Assembly: GCF_000745265.1 (NCBI RefSeq)
Contig: NZ_JQNN01000001.1
Span: 1,736,001 to 1,800,000, forward strand
DNA: 64,000 nt
Reading direction: 5' to 3'
Origin: Massilia sp. 9096
GTDB taxonomy: Bacteria > Pseudomonadota > Gammaproteobacteria > Burkholderiales > Burkholderiaceae_D
The notes under the pieces are model-generated. The model searched no databases. It saw only the letters and a list, made by a program, of their open reading frames with translations, and was not told where the DNA came from. Within the stretch, counting starts at the first letter, position 1. Every line of letters starts with the position of its first letter. Made by a program: the position numbers and the translations under genes. Positions 45,383 through 55,416 of the stretch are shown piece after piece.

Positions 45383-46750
45383 ATGCATACGATACAAGCC
45401 GGCGCCAGCCCCACCGTCACCCAGATGCAGGTGATTCCGGTGGCTGGCCGCGACAGCATGCTGCTCAACCTGTGCGGCGCGCACGCGCCCTACTTCACCC
45501 GCATCCTGGTGCTGCTCACGGACAGCGCCGGCCACGTGGGCATGGGCGAGGTGCCCGGCTCGAACGGCATCCTGCTGGCGCTGCAAAAGCTGGTCCCGCT
45601 GGTCGAAGGCAGCGAGGTGGCGCGCTACAACCGCACCCTGAACGCCCTGCGCGGCGCCATCGCCGGCGCCAGCCACCAGGTGACCTCCAGCGCCGAAGCG
45701 GCGGTGATGAAGCAGCCGCACGAGATCAACCTGCGCCTGGAAAACGTGATCACGGCGGTGGAGGCCGCCCTGCTCGACCTGCTCGGCCAGCATCTCGGCG
45801 TGCCGGTGTGCGAACTGCTGGGCAGCGGCCAGCAGCGCGGCCACGTGCCCATGCTGGCCTACCTGTTCTACGTCGGCGACCGGCGCCGCACCGAGCTGCC
45901 CTATCCGACCGGCGACAAGGGCGACGGCTGGTACCGCGTGCGCAACGAGGAGGCGCTGACCCCGGAGCAGATCGCCGACCTGGCCGCCGCCAGCGTCGAC
46001 CGGTACGGCTTCAAGGACTTCAAGCTCAAGGGCGGCGTGATGCGCGCCGAAGACGAGATCGAAGCGGTGGCCGCGATCAAGCGCCGCTTCCCGCAGGCGC
46101 GCGCGACGATCGACCCGAACGGCGCCTGGTCGCTGGCGCAGGCGATCGCGGCCTGCCGCGGCAAGGGCGACATCCTGGCCTATGCGGAAGATCCGTGCGG
46201 TCCGGAGGACGGCTATTCGGGCCGCGAGATCATGGCCGAGTTCAAGCGCGCCACCGGCATCCGCACCGCCACCAACATGGTCGCCACCGACTGGCGCCAG
46301 ATGGCCCACTCGCACATGCTGGGCGCGGTCGACATCCCGCTGGCCGACCCGCACTTCTGGACCATGCAGGGCTCGGTGCGCCTGGCCCAGCTGTGCCACG
46401 ACTGGGGCCTGACCTGGGGTTCGCACTCGAACAACCACTTCGACGTCTCGCTGGCGATGTTCACCCACGCGGCCGCGGCGGCGCCGGGCGAGATCACGGC
46501 GATCGACACGCACTGGATCTGGCAGGAAGGCCAGGAACGGCTGACGCGCGAGCCGCTGCAGATCGTGGGTGGCCAGGTGGCGGTGCCGGACCGTCCGGGC
46601 CTGGGCATCGAGCCCGACATGGAGAGAATCATGCGCGCCCACGCGCTGTACCGGCAGGTGGGCGCCAACGCGCGCGACGATGCGATGGCGATGCGCTGCC
46701 TGTTCCCGAACTGGAAGTACGATCCGAAGAAGCCGAGCTACGCGCGTTGA
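45383..46750 (+). CDS. gudD: D-glucarate dehydratase (enolase superfamily)
   Basis: This 455-residue enzyme dehydrates D-glucarate to 5-keto-4-deoxyglucarate. The catalytic KxK is K214/K216 (KDFKLKGG), expected metal ligands are D244 (TIDPNGAW), E275 and N298, and the D322/H348 dyad is in LADPHF and [10 protein letters not shown]. All lie at a constant offset of nine from the Escherichia coli enzyme residues as I recall them. Glucuronate freed by GH67 and GH115 could reach it after oxidation to glucarate, and the product path ends at 2-oxoglutarate semialdehyde, the substrate of the dehydrogenase at 26808. The intermediate enzymes are not in the window. Confidence 0.93.
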   Translation: MHTIQAGASPTVTQMQVIPVAGRDSMLLNLCGAHAPYFTRILVLLTDSAGHVGMGEVPGSNGILLALQKLVPLVEGSEVARYNRTLNALRGAIAGASHQVTSSAEAAVMKQPHEINLRLENVITAVEAALLDLLGQHLGVPVCELLGSGQQRGHVPMLAYLFYVGDRRRTELPYPTGDKGDGWYRVRNEEALTPEQIADLAAASVDRYGFKDFKLKGGVMRAEDEIEAVAAIKRRFPQARATIDPNGAWSLAQAIAACRGKGDILAYAEDPCGPEDGYSGREIMAEFKRATGIRTATNMVATDWRQMAHSHMLGAVDIPLADPHFWTMQGSVRLAQLCHDWGLTWGSHSNNHFDVSLAMFTHAAAAAPGEITAIDTHWIWQEGQERLTREPLQIVGGQVAVPDRPGLGIEPDMERIMRAHALYRQVGANARDDAMAMRCLFPNWKYDPKKPSYAR

Positions 46751-46761
46751 AGACAGGATGT

Positions 46762-46797
46762 CGCTCCGCCCTGCGCCGCAGCGACAGGGCCGGAGCG
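46762..46797. terminator. Hairpin between convergent gudD and cheV
   Basis: CGCTCCG-CCCTG pairs with CAGGGCCGGAGCG, a long stem with one bulged base and an 11-nt loop. No U tract follows in either direction, so it is a transcript-end candidate rather than a clear intrinsic terminator. Confidence 0.4.
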
Positions 46798-46807
46798 CTG
46801 AAACGGA

Positions 46808-47767
46808 TTACTGCTTGAGGATGCCGCGCAGGGTGCGCGACAGATCCTCGGCCGAGAACTTGGCCACGTACGCGTCGGCGCGCACGTTCTTGACGTGTTC
46901 CTCGTTGGTCGTGCCCGACAGCGAGGAGTGGATCACCACCGGCAGCTGGCCGAAGCGGCTGCTCGACTTGATGTTGCGGGTCAGCGTGAAGCCGTCCATC
47001 TCGGGCATCTCGAGGTCGGTCAGCACCAGGGCGACCTTGTCGTAGACCGACTTGCCTTCGGCTTCGGCGCCGGCCGCGATCGCGTTCAGGTGGTCCCAGG
47101 CTTCCTTGCCGCTCTTGGTCATCACGAACGGCAGGCCCATCGCCTCCAGGCCGCGCTCGATCAGGGATCGTGCGACCACCGAGTCGTCGGCGGCCAGGAT
47201 CGTCGTGCCTTCCTTCAGCCTGATCTTGCTGCCGACCGCCTGGGCGATGTTGGCGTCCTCGGCCTCCGGGTTCAGGTCGCGCAGGATGGTCTCGACGTCC
47301 AGCACCTGGGCCAGGCGCGACGGCTGGTCGCCCTCGGCCGGCAGGCGCGCGATGCTGGTCACCATGCCGCTGCCGGCGCTGTGCTCGGCCGACATCACCT
47401 GGCTCCAGTCCAGGCGCACGATTTCCTCGACGCTCTCGACCGCGAAGGCCTGGGTGGTGCGCGCGAATTCCGTCACCAGCATGATGTTCAGGCCGGTCGC
47501 GGGCGTGACCCCGGCGATCGACGGCAGGTCCAGCACCTGGATGATCTGGCCGCGCAGGTTGACCACGCCGAGCACGTGTTCGGGCGCACCGGCCACCTTG
47601 GTGATGGCCGGCATGGCGACGATCTCGCGGATCTTGAATACGTTGATGCCAAACAGCTCGCTCTGGGCCCCTGCCGCGTCGCCGCCGAGGCGGAACAGCA
47701 GCAGCTCGAATTTATTGGTGCCGGTCAGGTTGCTGCGTTCTTCGACTTCCTGTTGTACGGATTTCAT
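46808..47767 (-). CDS. cheV: Chemotaxis coupling protein CheV (CheW-receiver)
   Basis: The 319-residue protein joins an N-terminal CheW domain (about 18-165, with VLGVVNLRGQIIQVLDL) to a C-terminal receiver domain with DD at 194-195 and the phosphoacceptor Asp251 in VLTDLEMPEMDG. CheV couples chemoreceptors to CheA and is thought to adjust signalling through its phosphorylation. No other chemotaxis gene is nearby, as often for cheV. It stands alone, convergent with gudD. Confidence 0.95.
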   Translation of the reverse strand: MKSVQQEVEERSNLTGTNKFELLLFRLGGDAAGAQSELFGINVFKIREIVAMPAITKVAGAPEHVLGVVNLRGQIIQVLDLPSIAGVTPATGLNIMLVTEFARTTQAFAVESVEEIVRLDWSQVMSAEHSAGSGMVTSIARLPAEGDQPSRLAQVLDVETILRDLNPEAEDANIAQAVGSKIRLKEGTTILAADDSVVARSLIERGLEAMGLPFVMTKSGKEAWDHLNAIAAGAEAEGKSVYDKVALVLTDLEMPEMDGFTLTRNIKSSSRFGQLPVVIHSSLSGTTNEEHVKNVRADAYVAKFSAEDLSRTLRGILKQ

Positions 47768-48018
47768 GGCTATTCCATTGGTTTAATTCCTGTGGGAAAT
47801 TTTAGACGGGAAGTTTGCGAATGTGTACGTACTTGTGTCGGGCGAATGAAGTTTTTCTGCAAATCAATCAAAAAAACGACAAAACTGAAACCTGCATTGG
47901 GAGGGAACGCTATCAAACCGCCGAAATCGACGTCAAATTGCGTGCCGGCGACATTGCCATTCAAGTAAGATTGGCGGCGATGCGCGCACCCGCGCGCGTA
48001 ACCACGCAGGAGCCCTTC

Positions 48019-49413
48019 ATGCTGGACACGAAGACGATCGCGGCGCGCCTGCGCAAACTGGCGCCGGCCCCGGCTTCCCTGCTGACGCCGCTGTTGGCGA
48101 CACTGGTGGCGCTGATGCTGATGCTGAGCAGCATGGCCCAGGCCGCGCCGGCGCAAGCCGCCGAGCCGCCGCGCGGCGCGCTGGTGATCGCCGGCGGCGC
48201 CCTGCGCGCCGACAACGTCCAGGTCTGGCAAAAGATCGTCGAGCTGGCCGGCGGCGCCGGTGCGCGCATCGCCGTGTTCCCGACCGCGGCCGGCGATCCG
48301 CAGCGCTCCGGCCAGTTCGCCGCCGACACCCTGACGCGCTACGGCGCGCAAGCCTTCGTGGTGCCGCTGGCGCCGCGCCTGGCCGGCTCCGACGTCCGGC
48401 GCGCCGCAGACGATCCGGCGCTCGCCGCCCAGGTGGCGGCCAGCGGCGGCGCGTTTTTCGTCGGCGGCGACCAGGGCCGCATCACGGCGGCGCTGCGCCG
48501 GCCGGACGGCAGCGACAGCGCGGTCTTGCGCGCCTTGTGGAGCATGTACCGGCGCGGCGGCGTGATCGCCGGGACCAGCGCCGGCGCCGCGATCATGAGC
48601 TCGACGATGTTTTTCGAGGGCCGCGCACCGCTGCCGACGCTGTTCGACGGCGTGCGCGAGGGCCATGAAATCGCCCCCGGCCTGGGCTTCATCGGCGAGC
48701 GGGTGTTCGTCGACCAGCACCTGCTGGTGCGCGGGCGCTTTGCGCGCATGCTGCCGGCGATGCTGGCCAAGGGCTACCGGATCGGCCTGGGCATCGACGA
48801 GAACACCGCGGCGGTGGTCAAGGGACAGCGCGCGGTCGAGATCATCGGCTACAAGGGCGCGATCCTGCTCGAACTGGCCCGGGCGGCCACGGATGGCGCC
48901 GGGCCCGGCTTCAAGCTGCGCGACGCGCGCATCAGTTACCTCGACAGCGGCGACAAGGTCGACCTGGGCGACTTGGGCGATCCTGCGGAACTGCGCCTGA
49001 CTCCCGGCCCCGATAAAGAAAAGGTCGACCCCGCCGGGCCGGAATACCGCGGCCCGCTGTTTTCCAGCGACGTGTTCGGCAACACCAGCGTGGTGGACCT
49101 GCTGTGGAAGCTGTGCGACAGCGACCAACCCAGCGCGACCGGCATTGCCTTCGGCGCGCCCGGCACGGCGCTGGCCGGGCGCGGCTTCGAGTTCGAGTTC
49201 ACGCGCGCGCCCGACAGTGCCGGCTACGCCTCCAATCGTTCCGAGAGCTACTCGGTGCACCGCATGCGCATGGACGTGCGCCCGATCCGCGTCGGCCAGC
49301 CGGGCCAGCCGCTGTACCGCGTCGAGGGCGCGCAGACCCAGGGCCAGGCCGCGGCGCCGGCCGCAGCCTCCGACAAGCTCAGCGCGCGATCGACAGCGCC
49401 AGCGTCTCCTTGA
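48019..49413 (+). CDS. Cyanophycinase-like serine peptidase (family S51), secreted
   Basis: The ATG at 48019 follows GCAGGAG; upstream in-frame sequence has no ribosome site. The 464-residue protein has a signal peptide ending near QAAEP (residue 48), and the S51 core with [10 protein letters not shown] (147-155) and the nucleophile Ser187 in [12 protein letters not shown]. Such enzymes split the Asp-Arg storage polymer cyanophycin into beta-Asp-Arg dipeptides; exported forms (CphE type) let bacteria feed on cyanophycin from others. No cyanophycin synthetase is in the window, consistent with scavenging. Its last 35 bp overlap the convergent Lrp-family gene. Confidence 0.85.
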   Translation: MLDTKTIAARLRKLAPAPASLLTPLLATLVALMLMLSSMAQAAPAQAAEPPRGALVIAGGALRADNVQVWQKIVELAGGAGARIAVFPTAAGDPQRSGQFAADTLTRYGAQAFVVPLAPRLAGSDVRRAADDPALAAQVAASGGAFFVGGDQGRITAALRRPDGSDSAVLRALWSMYRRGGVIAGTSAGAAIMSSTMFFEGRAPLPTLFDGVREGHEIAPGLGFIGERVFVDQHLLVRGRFARMLPAMLAKGYRIGLGIDENTAAVVKGQRAVEIIGYKGAILLELARAATDGAGPGFKLRDARISYLDSGDKVDLGDLGDPAELRLTPGPDKEKVDPAGPEYRGPLFSSDVFGNTSVVDLLWKLCDSDQPSATGIAFGAPGTALAGRGFEFEFTRAPDSAGYASNRSESYSVHRMRMDVRPIRVGQPGQPLYRVEGAQTQGQAAAPAAASDKLSARSTAPASP

Positions 49414-49864
49414 CCTCTTCCATCACCACGTAGCTCTTGGACTGGCCGGCGTCGGCCACGTGCAGGATCTCGCCCAGCAGGCGCCGGTATTCGGACATTT
49501 CCGTGATGCGCGCCTTGATCAGGTAATCGAAGTCGCCCGACACCAGGTGGCATTCCAGCACCTCGGGAATGCCGAGCATGGCGCGGCGGAAGCGCTCGAA
49601 ATCCTTTTCGGACTTCTGCTTGAGCGTGATCTCGACGAACACCAGCACCTGCAGGCCGAGCGACTGCGGGTTCACGCGCGCGTGGTAACCTGCGATCACG
49701 CCGTCGCGCTCCATGCGCTTGACGCGCTCGATGCAGGGCGTCAGCGACAGGCCGACCTGCTCGGCCAGGTCCTTCATGACGATGCGGCCGTCCTGCTGCA
49801 GGATGGACAGGATGTGCAGGTCGATGCGGTCCAGCACCCGGGTCGATTCTTTTTGTACGCGCAT
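49379..49864 (-). CDS. Lrp/AsnC-family transcriptional regulator
   Basis: Starting at 49864 after CCGGAGAC, the 161-residue protein has an N-terminal winged helix ([18 protein letters not shown], then [20 protein letters not shown]) and a C-terminal RAM ligand-binding domain ([20 protein letters not shown] onward). It is divergent from dadA-alr with a 114-bp gap containing an inverted repeat, so it is very likely the alanine-responsive regulator of that operon. Confidence 0.92.
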   Translation of the reverse strand: MRVQKESTRVLDRIDLHILSILQQDGRIVMKDLAEQVGLSLTPCIERVKRMERDGVIAGYHARVNPQSLGLQVLVFVEITLKQKSEKDFERFRRAMLGIPEVLECHLVSGDFDYLIKARITEMSEYRRLLGEILHVADAGQSKSYVVMEEVKETLALSIAR

Positions 49865-49898
49865 GCGCGTGTCTCCGGAAATGTTTCTGAAAATCGAT

Positions 49899-49921
49899 GC
49901 AATAACCGGAACCATTATTGC
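49899..49921. promoter_or_regulatory. Inverted repeat, candidate Lrp-family operator
   Basis: GCAATAA and TTATTGC form a perfect 7-bp inverted repeat with a 9-bp spacer between the regulator and dadA. AT-rich dyads of this kind suit Lrp/AsnC proteins. Confidence 0.5.
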
Positions 49922-49978
49922 CCGCCCCACTATATCATGGCAATCTTTCCTGAACCTTCATCCATCTTCGAAAACAAC

Positions 49979-51271
49979 ATGCGTGTCATCGTGCTCGGAA
50001 GCGGCGTGGTCGGCGTGACCACCGCGTATTATTTGGCCAAGGCCGGCCATGAGGTTACCGTGATCGACCGGCAGAGCGGCCCGGCCCTCGAGACGAGCTT
50101 CGCCAACGCGGGCCAGATCTCGCCGGGCTATGCCTCGCCCTGGGCCGCCCCGGGCATCCCGTTCAAGGCCTTCAAGTGGCTGTTCCAGCGCCACGCGCCG
50201 CTGGCGATCCAGCCGGACGGTACGCTGTTCCAGCTTCAGTGGATGTGGGAGATGTACCGCAACTGCGACGCGTCGCGCTACGCCGTCAACAAGGAGCGCA
50301 TGGTACGGCTGGCCGAGTACAGCCGCGATTGCATGCGCGCGCTGCGCCAGGCCAGCGGCATCGAGTACGAAGGCCGCCAGAGCGGCACGCTGCAGCTGTT
50401 CCGCACCCAGGCCCAGTTCGACGGCGCCGCCAAGGACATCGAGGTGCTGAAACAGGCTGGCGTGGCGTTCGAAGTCCTGAGCCGCGACGAGCTGGCCAAG
50501 GCCGAGCCGGCGCTGGCCAACGTGCGCGACAAGCTGGTCGGCGGCCTGCGCCTGCCGAACGACGAGACCGGCGACTGCAACCTGTTCACCACGCGCCTGG
50601 CGCAAATGGCGCAGGAGATGGGCGTGCGCTTCGTGTTCGACACCAGCATCGAATCGCTCGACATCCAGGACGGCGAAGTGGTCGCCGTGCGCACCAGCCG
50701 CGGCAACTTCGCCGGCGAGCGCTACGTGCTGGCGCTGGGCAGCTACTCGCGCTTCCTGTTGAAGGACCAGTTCCGCGTGCCGGTGTATCCGCTCAAGGGC
50801 TACTCGCTGACCGTGCCGATCGTCGATGGTGCGAAAGCGCCGGTGTCGACCATCCTCGACGAGACCTACAAGATCGCCGTGACCCGCTTCGAGGACCGCA
50901 TCCGCGTCGGCGGCATGGCCGAGATCGCAGGCTACAGCACCGAATTGAAAGCCGCGCGGCGCGAGACGCTCGAGCTGGTCGTGAACGACCTGTTCCCCGG
51001 CGGAGGGGACCTCGAACGCGCCAGCTTCTGGACCGGCCTGCGCCCGATGACCCCGGACAGCACGCCGATCGTCGGCGCCACACCGCTGGCCAACCTGTAC
51101 CTGAACACCGGCCACGGCACGCTGGGCTGGACCATGGCCGCCGGTTCGGCCAGCGTGATCGCCGACCTGGTCAGCGGCAAAACGCCGGCGATTCCCGCCG
51201 ACGACCTGGCCGTGTTCCGCTACGCCGGCACGCCGCAGCCGGCGCACCGGCCGGCGCTGGCGCAGGCATGA
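49979..51271 (+). CDS. dadA: D-amino acid dehydrogenase small subunit
   Basis: The 430-residue FAD enzyme oxidises D-alanine and other D-amino acids to 2-oxo acids, passing electrons to the respiratory chain at the inner membrane. The dinucleotide motif [20 protein letters not shown] begins at residue 7; [36 protein letters not shown] and [16 protein letters not shown] are typical of DadA. Length fits the family (432 in E. coli). No clear ribosome site precedes the ATG. The stop overlaps the alr start (ATGA). Confidence 0.95.
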   Translation: MRVIVLGSGVVGVTTAYYLAKAGHEVTVIDRQSGPALETSFANAGQISPGYASPWAAPGIPFKAFKWLFQRHAPLAIQPDGTLFQLQWMWEMYRNCDASRYAVNKERMVRLAEYSRDCMRALRQASGIEYEGRQSGTLQLFRTQAQFDGAAKDIEVLKQAGVAFEVLSRDELAKAEPALANVRDKLVGGLRLPNDETGDCNLFTTRLAQMAQEMGVRFVFDTSIESLDIQDGEVVAVRTSRGNFAGERYVLALGSYSRFLLKDQFRVPVYPLKGYSLTVPIVDGAKAPVSTILDETYKIAVTRFEDRIRVGGMAEIAGYSTELKAARRETLELVVNDLFPGGGDLERASFWTGLRPMTPDSTPIVGATPLANLYLNTGHGTLGWTMAAGSASVIADLVSGKTPAIPADDLAVFRYAGTPQPAHRPALAQA

Positions 51272-52395
51272 GCCACATGGACGCGGATCTGCAAGCCGCC
51301 AGCCGCGCCGGGGCGATCCTGACGGTCGACCTGGACGCGGTCGGCGCCAACTACCGCCTGCTGTCGGCGCGCGCCGGCGGCGCCGTGTGCGCCGGCGTGA
51401 TGAAAGCCGACGCCTACGGCCTGGGAATGGCCCAGGTCGCGCCCGCGCTCGCGCGCGCGGGCTGCCACGTGTTTTTCGTCGCCCACCTCGACGAGGGCAT
51501 CCGCCTGCGTACGCTGGTGCCGCAAGACAGCACGATCTACGTCCTGCACGGCGCCATGCCGGGCGCCGCGTGGGATTGCGTGGCGCACGGCTTGACGCCG
51601 GTGCTGAACGACCCGGGCCAGGTGGCCGAATGGCAGGCCTGTGCGCGCCGCGCGGGCCGTACGCTGGCGGCCGCGCTGCAGGTCGATACCGGGATGTCGC
51701 GCATGGGCATGGCGCCGGCGGACTTCGACCGGCTGTGCGCCGAGCCGTCGCGGCTGGACGGCATCCGCCTGGTGCTCCTGATGAGCCACCTGGCCTGCGC
51801 CGACGAGCCCGAGCATCCGCTCAACGAGCTGCAGCGCGAACGCTTCGCCGCGGCGCGCGCGCGCTTCCCGAACGTGCCGGGCAGCCTGGCCAATTCCTCG
51901 GCCATCTTCCTCGGCCCCGGCTACCACCACGGCCTGGTGCGCCCGGGCGCGGCGCTGTACGGCATCAACCCGCATCCGGGCCGGCCCAATCCTCTGGCGC
52001 AGCCGGTATCGCTGCAGGCGCGCATCGTGCAGGTGCGCGAAGTGCAGGCCGGCGACGCCGTCGGCTATGGCGCGCGCTTCATCGCCGCCGAGCCGACCCG
52101 CATCGCCACACTCTCGATCGGCTACGCCGACGGCTGGCTGCGCGCGCTCACCAACCGCGGCCACGCCTGGATCGACGGCGTGCGCGTGCCCTTCGCCGGC
52201 ACCGTGTCGATGGACAGCATCACGCTCGACGTCGGCGCGATCGACCCCGCGCGCCTGGCGCCGGGCACGCCGGTCGAGCTGCTCGGGCCCAACCAGCAGG
52301 TCGACGACGTCGCGCGGGATGCCGGCACCATCGGCTACGAAGTGCTGACGCGCCTGGGCGGACGCTTCGAGCGGCGCTATCTGGCGCGCGACTGA
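51268..52395 (+). CDS. dadX: Alanine racemase, catabolic type
   Basis: This 375-residue PLP enzyme interconverts L- and D-alanine. The PLP lysine is K46 in [10 protein letters not shown], the second catalytic Tyr is in SIGYADGW, and [13 protein letters not shown] and the Arg of [13 protein letters not shown] are conserved. Overlap with dadA indicates the catabolic operon: L-alanine is racemised and then oxidised by DadA. Whether another alr gene exists elsewhere cannot be seen. Confidence 0.92.
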   Translation: MSHMDADLQAASRAGAILTVDLDAVGANYRLLSARAGGAVCAGVMKADAYGLGMAQVAPALARAGCHVFFVAHLDEGIRLRTLVPQDSTIYVLHGAMPGAAWDCVAHGLTPVLNDPGQVAEWQACARRAGRTLAAALQVDTGMSRMGMAPADFDRLCAEPSRLDGIRLVLLMSHLACADEPEHPLNELQRERFAAARARFPNVPGSLANSSAIFLGPGYHHGLVRPGAALYGINPHPGRPNPLAQPVSLQARIVQVREVQAGDAVGYGARFIAAEPTRIATLSIGYADGWLRALTNRGHAWIDGVRVPFAGTVSMDSITLDVGAIDPARLAPGTPVELLGPNQQVDDVARDAGTIGYEVLTRLGGRFERRYLARD

Positions 52396-52409
52396 GTCAC
52401 CCCATGCAA

Positions 52410-52435
52410 AGGGCCTGATTCGCAGGCCCTTTTTT
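52410..52435 (+). terminator. Rho-independent terminator after dadA-dadX
   Basis: An 8-bp stem AGGGCCTG/CAGGCCCT with ATTCG loop is followed by T6. Confidence 0.92.
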
Positions 52436-52688
52436 ATGCCCGGCGTCCAGCGCCTGGTGTCAGAGGCTGCGACGGCACCGTCGCCGGCCTGGACGCGCAC
52501 GCATGCCATCAGCGCGACTCATTGCCGAATTTGAGCGAGCGCCTGCACAAATGTTGTTCCAACCCCGATCATTCGTTACTTTTCAGCATTATTTTCAAAA
52601 TTCAGGCATGATTACGTACTTATAGGAAATATTTAATTTGAGCATCTTATTTCTCCGAAGATCCTCGCTCGAATCTCCAGCAGTACTC

Positions 52689-53776
<1,088 letters not shown>

Positions 53777-53780
<4 letters not shown>

Positions 53781-54133
53781 AACCAAGTTCCAACAGCGGA
53801 CTCGTCTATTCCACCGACGGCGGCCGCATGTGCCCCGACTGCCGGCTCGCGCTGGCAAGCTGCGCCTGCAACGCCAGGACCGCGGTGCTGGGCGACGGCA
53901 AGGTGCGCGTCTCGCTGCAGACCAAGGGCCGCGGCGGCAAGGCCGTCACGCTGGTGAAAGGCGTGGCGCTCGACGCTGCCGCCCTGGGCGTGCTGGGCAA
54001 GCAGCTGCGCAGCGCCTGCGGTTCGGGCGGCACCGTCAAGGATGGCGTGATCGAGGTGCAGGGCGACCATTGCGAACTTATCCTGGCGACACTGGCCAGA
54101 TACGGCATCGACGCCAGGCGCACCGGCGGCTGA
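53777..54133 (+). CDS. yciH: SUI1/YciH-family translation factor
   Basis: The 118-residue protein has a CPDCRLALASCAC cysteine cluster near residue 22 and a SUI1 domain (about 40-115, with KGRGGKAVTLVKG and CGSGGTVKDGVIEVQGDH). YciH resembles eukaryotic eIF1 and affects start-site fidelity in vitro in E. coli. Its ATG overlaps the diguanylate cyclase stop (ATGA), so the two are co-translated. A strong terminator follows. Confidence 0.93.
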
Positions 54134-54156
54134 ACGCGCGTCCTCCCTTTGCAAAC

Positions 54157-54188
54157 GAAAATGCCTGGCCGAAGCCAGGCATTTTTTT
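54157..54188. terminator. Bidirectional Rho-independent terminator
   Basis: A 9-bp stem ATGCCTGGC/GCCAGGCAT with CGAA tetraloop is flanked by A4 and T7. It can end yciH and the convergent efflux operon. Confidence 0.9.
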
Positions 54189-54246
54189 ATCTTCCGCAGG
54201 CCTACGCGCGCAGGCGCACGAACCTGCGCGCGCGCGCGCGGGCGCG

Positions 54247-55416
54247 TCAGCCGGCCTTTTTCGCCGCCGCAGCGGCCGGCGCGGCCTGCGCCACGCGCAC
54301 CGCATCGCCGTCGGCCAGGCCGTCCGGCGGGCTGTCGATGATGCGGTCGCTGCGCGTCACGCCGGCCAGCTGCACCACGCTGCCGAGGTCGCGCGCGATG
54401 GTCACGCTGCGCAGGCGGGCATGGTTGTCGGCGTCGAGCGTCGCGACCTGCACGCCGTTCTTGCCGACGATCAGGGCGCCCGGCGGCACCGTCACCGCGC
54501 CGACGTCGACCGGCAGGTCGAAGCGCACGTTGGCGAACGCGCCCGGCAGCAGGTCACCGTTCGGGTTCTCGACCACCAGCTGTACCTGCATCGCGCCGGA
54601 ACCGGAGGCGATCGCCTGCGACTGCGCGGTCACCTTGGCCTTGTAGGTCTGGCCCGGGCGCTCCGGCACGCTCAAGGTGGCCACGCTGCCCGGCTTGATC
54701 AGGGCGACCTGGCGCTGCGGCACGTTCACGTACACGCGCAGCTGGTGCAGGTCGGACACCACGAACAGCTCGCTGCCGGTGGCGCCGCCGACGTTGACCA
54801 GCGCGCCGACGTCGGTGTTGCGCTCGGTGACCACGCCGTCGAACGGCGCCACCAGGCGCGTGTAGCGCTTCAGCGCCTGCTCACGGTCGACGTTGGCCTG
54901 CAGCGACTGCGCGGTGGCGCGCTTGGACAGATAGTCGCCCTGCTTCTCGTCGGCCTCCTGCTTGGAGACCGCCTGCTGGCCGATCAGCGATTGCCAGCGC
55001 TTGGCGGTACTCTCGGACAAGGTCAGGTTGCTCCTGGCGACCGCCAGGTTGGCCTGGGCCGCGGCCAGGTCCTGGTCCAGGTCCGGCGTGTCGATCACGG
55101 CCAGCACCTGCCCGGCCTTGACCTTGGCGCCGATGTCGACGTTCCACTTTTCCAGGTAGCCGCTGACGCGGGCGTAGATCGGCGCGCGCGACCAGGCTTC
55201 GATGCGCGCCGGCAGGTCGAGCGGCGCGCCCGGAATGTCGTGCACGTTGACCAGGTTGACGGTCGGGACCGAGCGCTCGGTCGCGCTCTGCTTGAGCTGT
55301 TCGGCTTGCGAATGGCGCGTCGCCAGGCCGCCGGCGACCACCGCGCAGGCGGCGACCAGGGCGGTGACGCCGATCACGAGCGGACGCTTGTTTGCTTTGT
55401 TGGCATTAGTGGGCAT
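54247..55416 (-). CDS. RND efflux periplasmic adaptor (membrane fusion protein)
   Basis: The 389-residue adaptor has one N-terminal membrane anchor (about 12-30), a lipoyl-like half (ARVSGYLEKWNVDIGAKVKAGQVLAVID), a helical hairpin (about 115-185, QANLAVARSNLTLS) and beta-barrel/membrane-proximal domains. It links the inner-membrane RND pump to an outer-membrane channel. Its start overlaps the pump gene by 11 bp, with CGGAG 9 nt upstream. The order permease-adaptor is the reverse of acrAB. The C-terminus is Ala-rich (APAAAAAKKAG). Confidence 0.93.
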   Translation of the reverse strand: MPTNANKANKRPLVIGVTALVAACAVVAGGLATRHSQAEQLKQSATERSVPTVNLVNVHDIPGAPLDLPARIEAWSRAPIYARVSGYLEKWNVDIGAKVKAGQVLAVIDTPDLDQDLAAAQANLAVARSNLTLSESTAKRWQSLIGQQAVSKQEADEKQGDYLSKRATAQSLQANVDREQALKRYTRLVAPFDGVVTERNTDVGALVNVGGATGSELFVVSDLHQLRVYVNVPQRQVALIKPGSVATLSVPERPGQTYKAKVTAQSQAIASGSGAMQVQLVVENPNGDLLPGAFANVRFDLPVDVGAVTVPPGALIVGKNGVQVATLDADNHARLRSVTIARDLGSVVQLAGVTRSDRIIDSPPDGLADGDAVRVAQAAPAAAAAKKAG

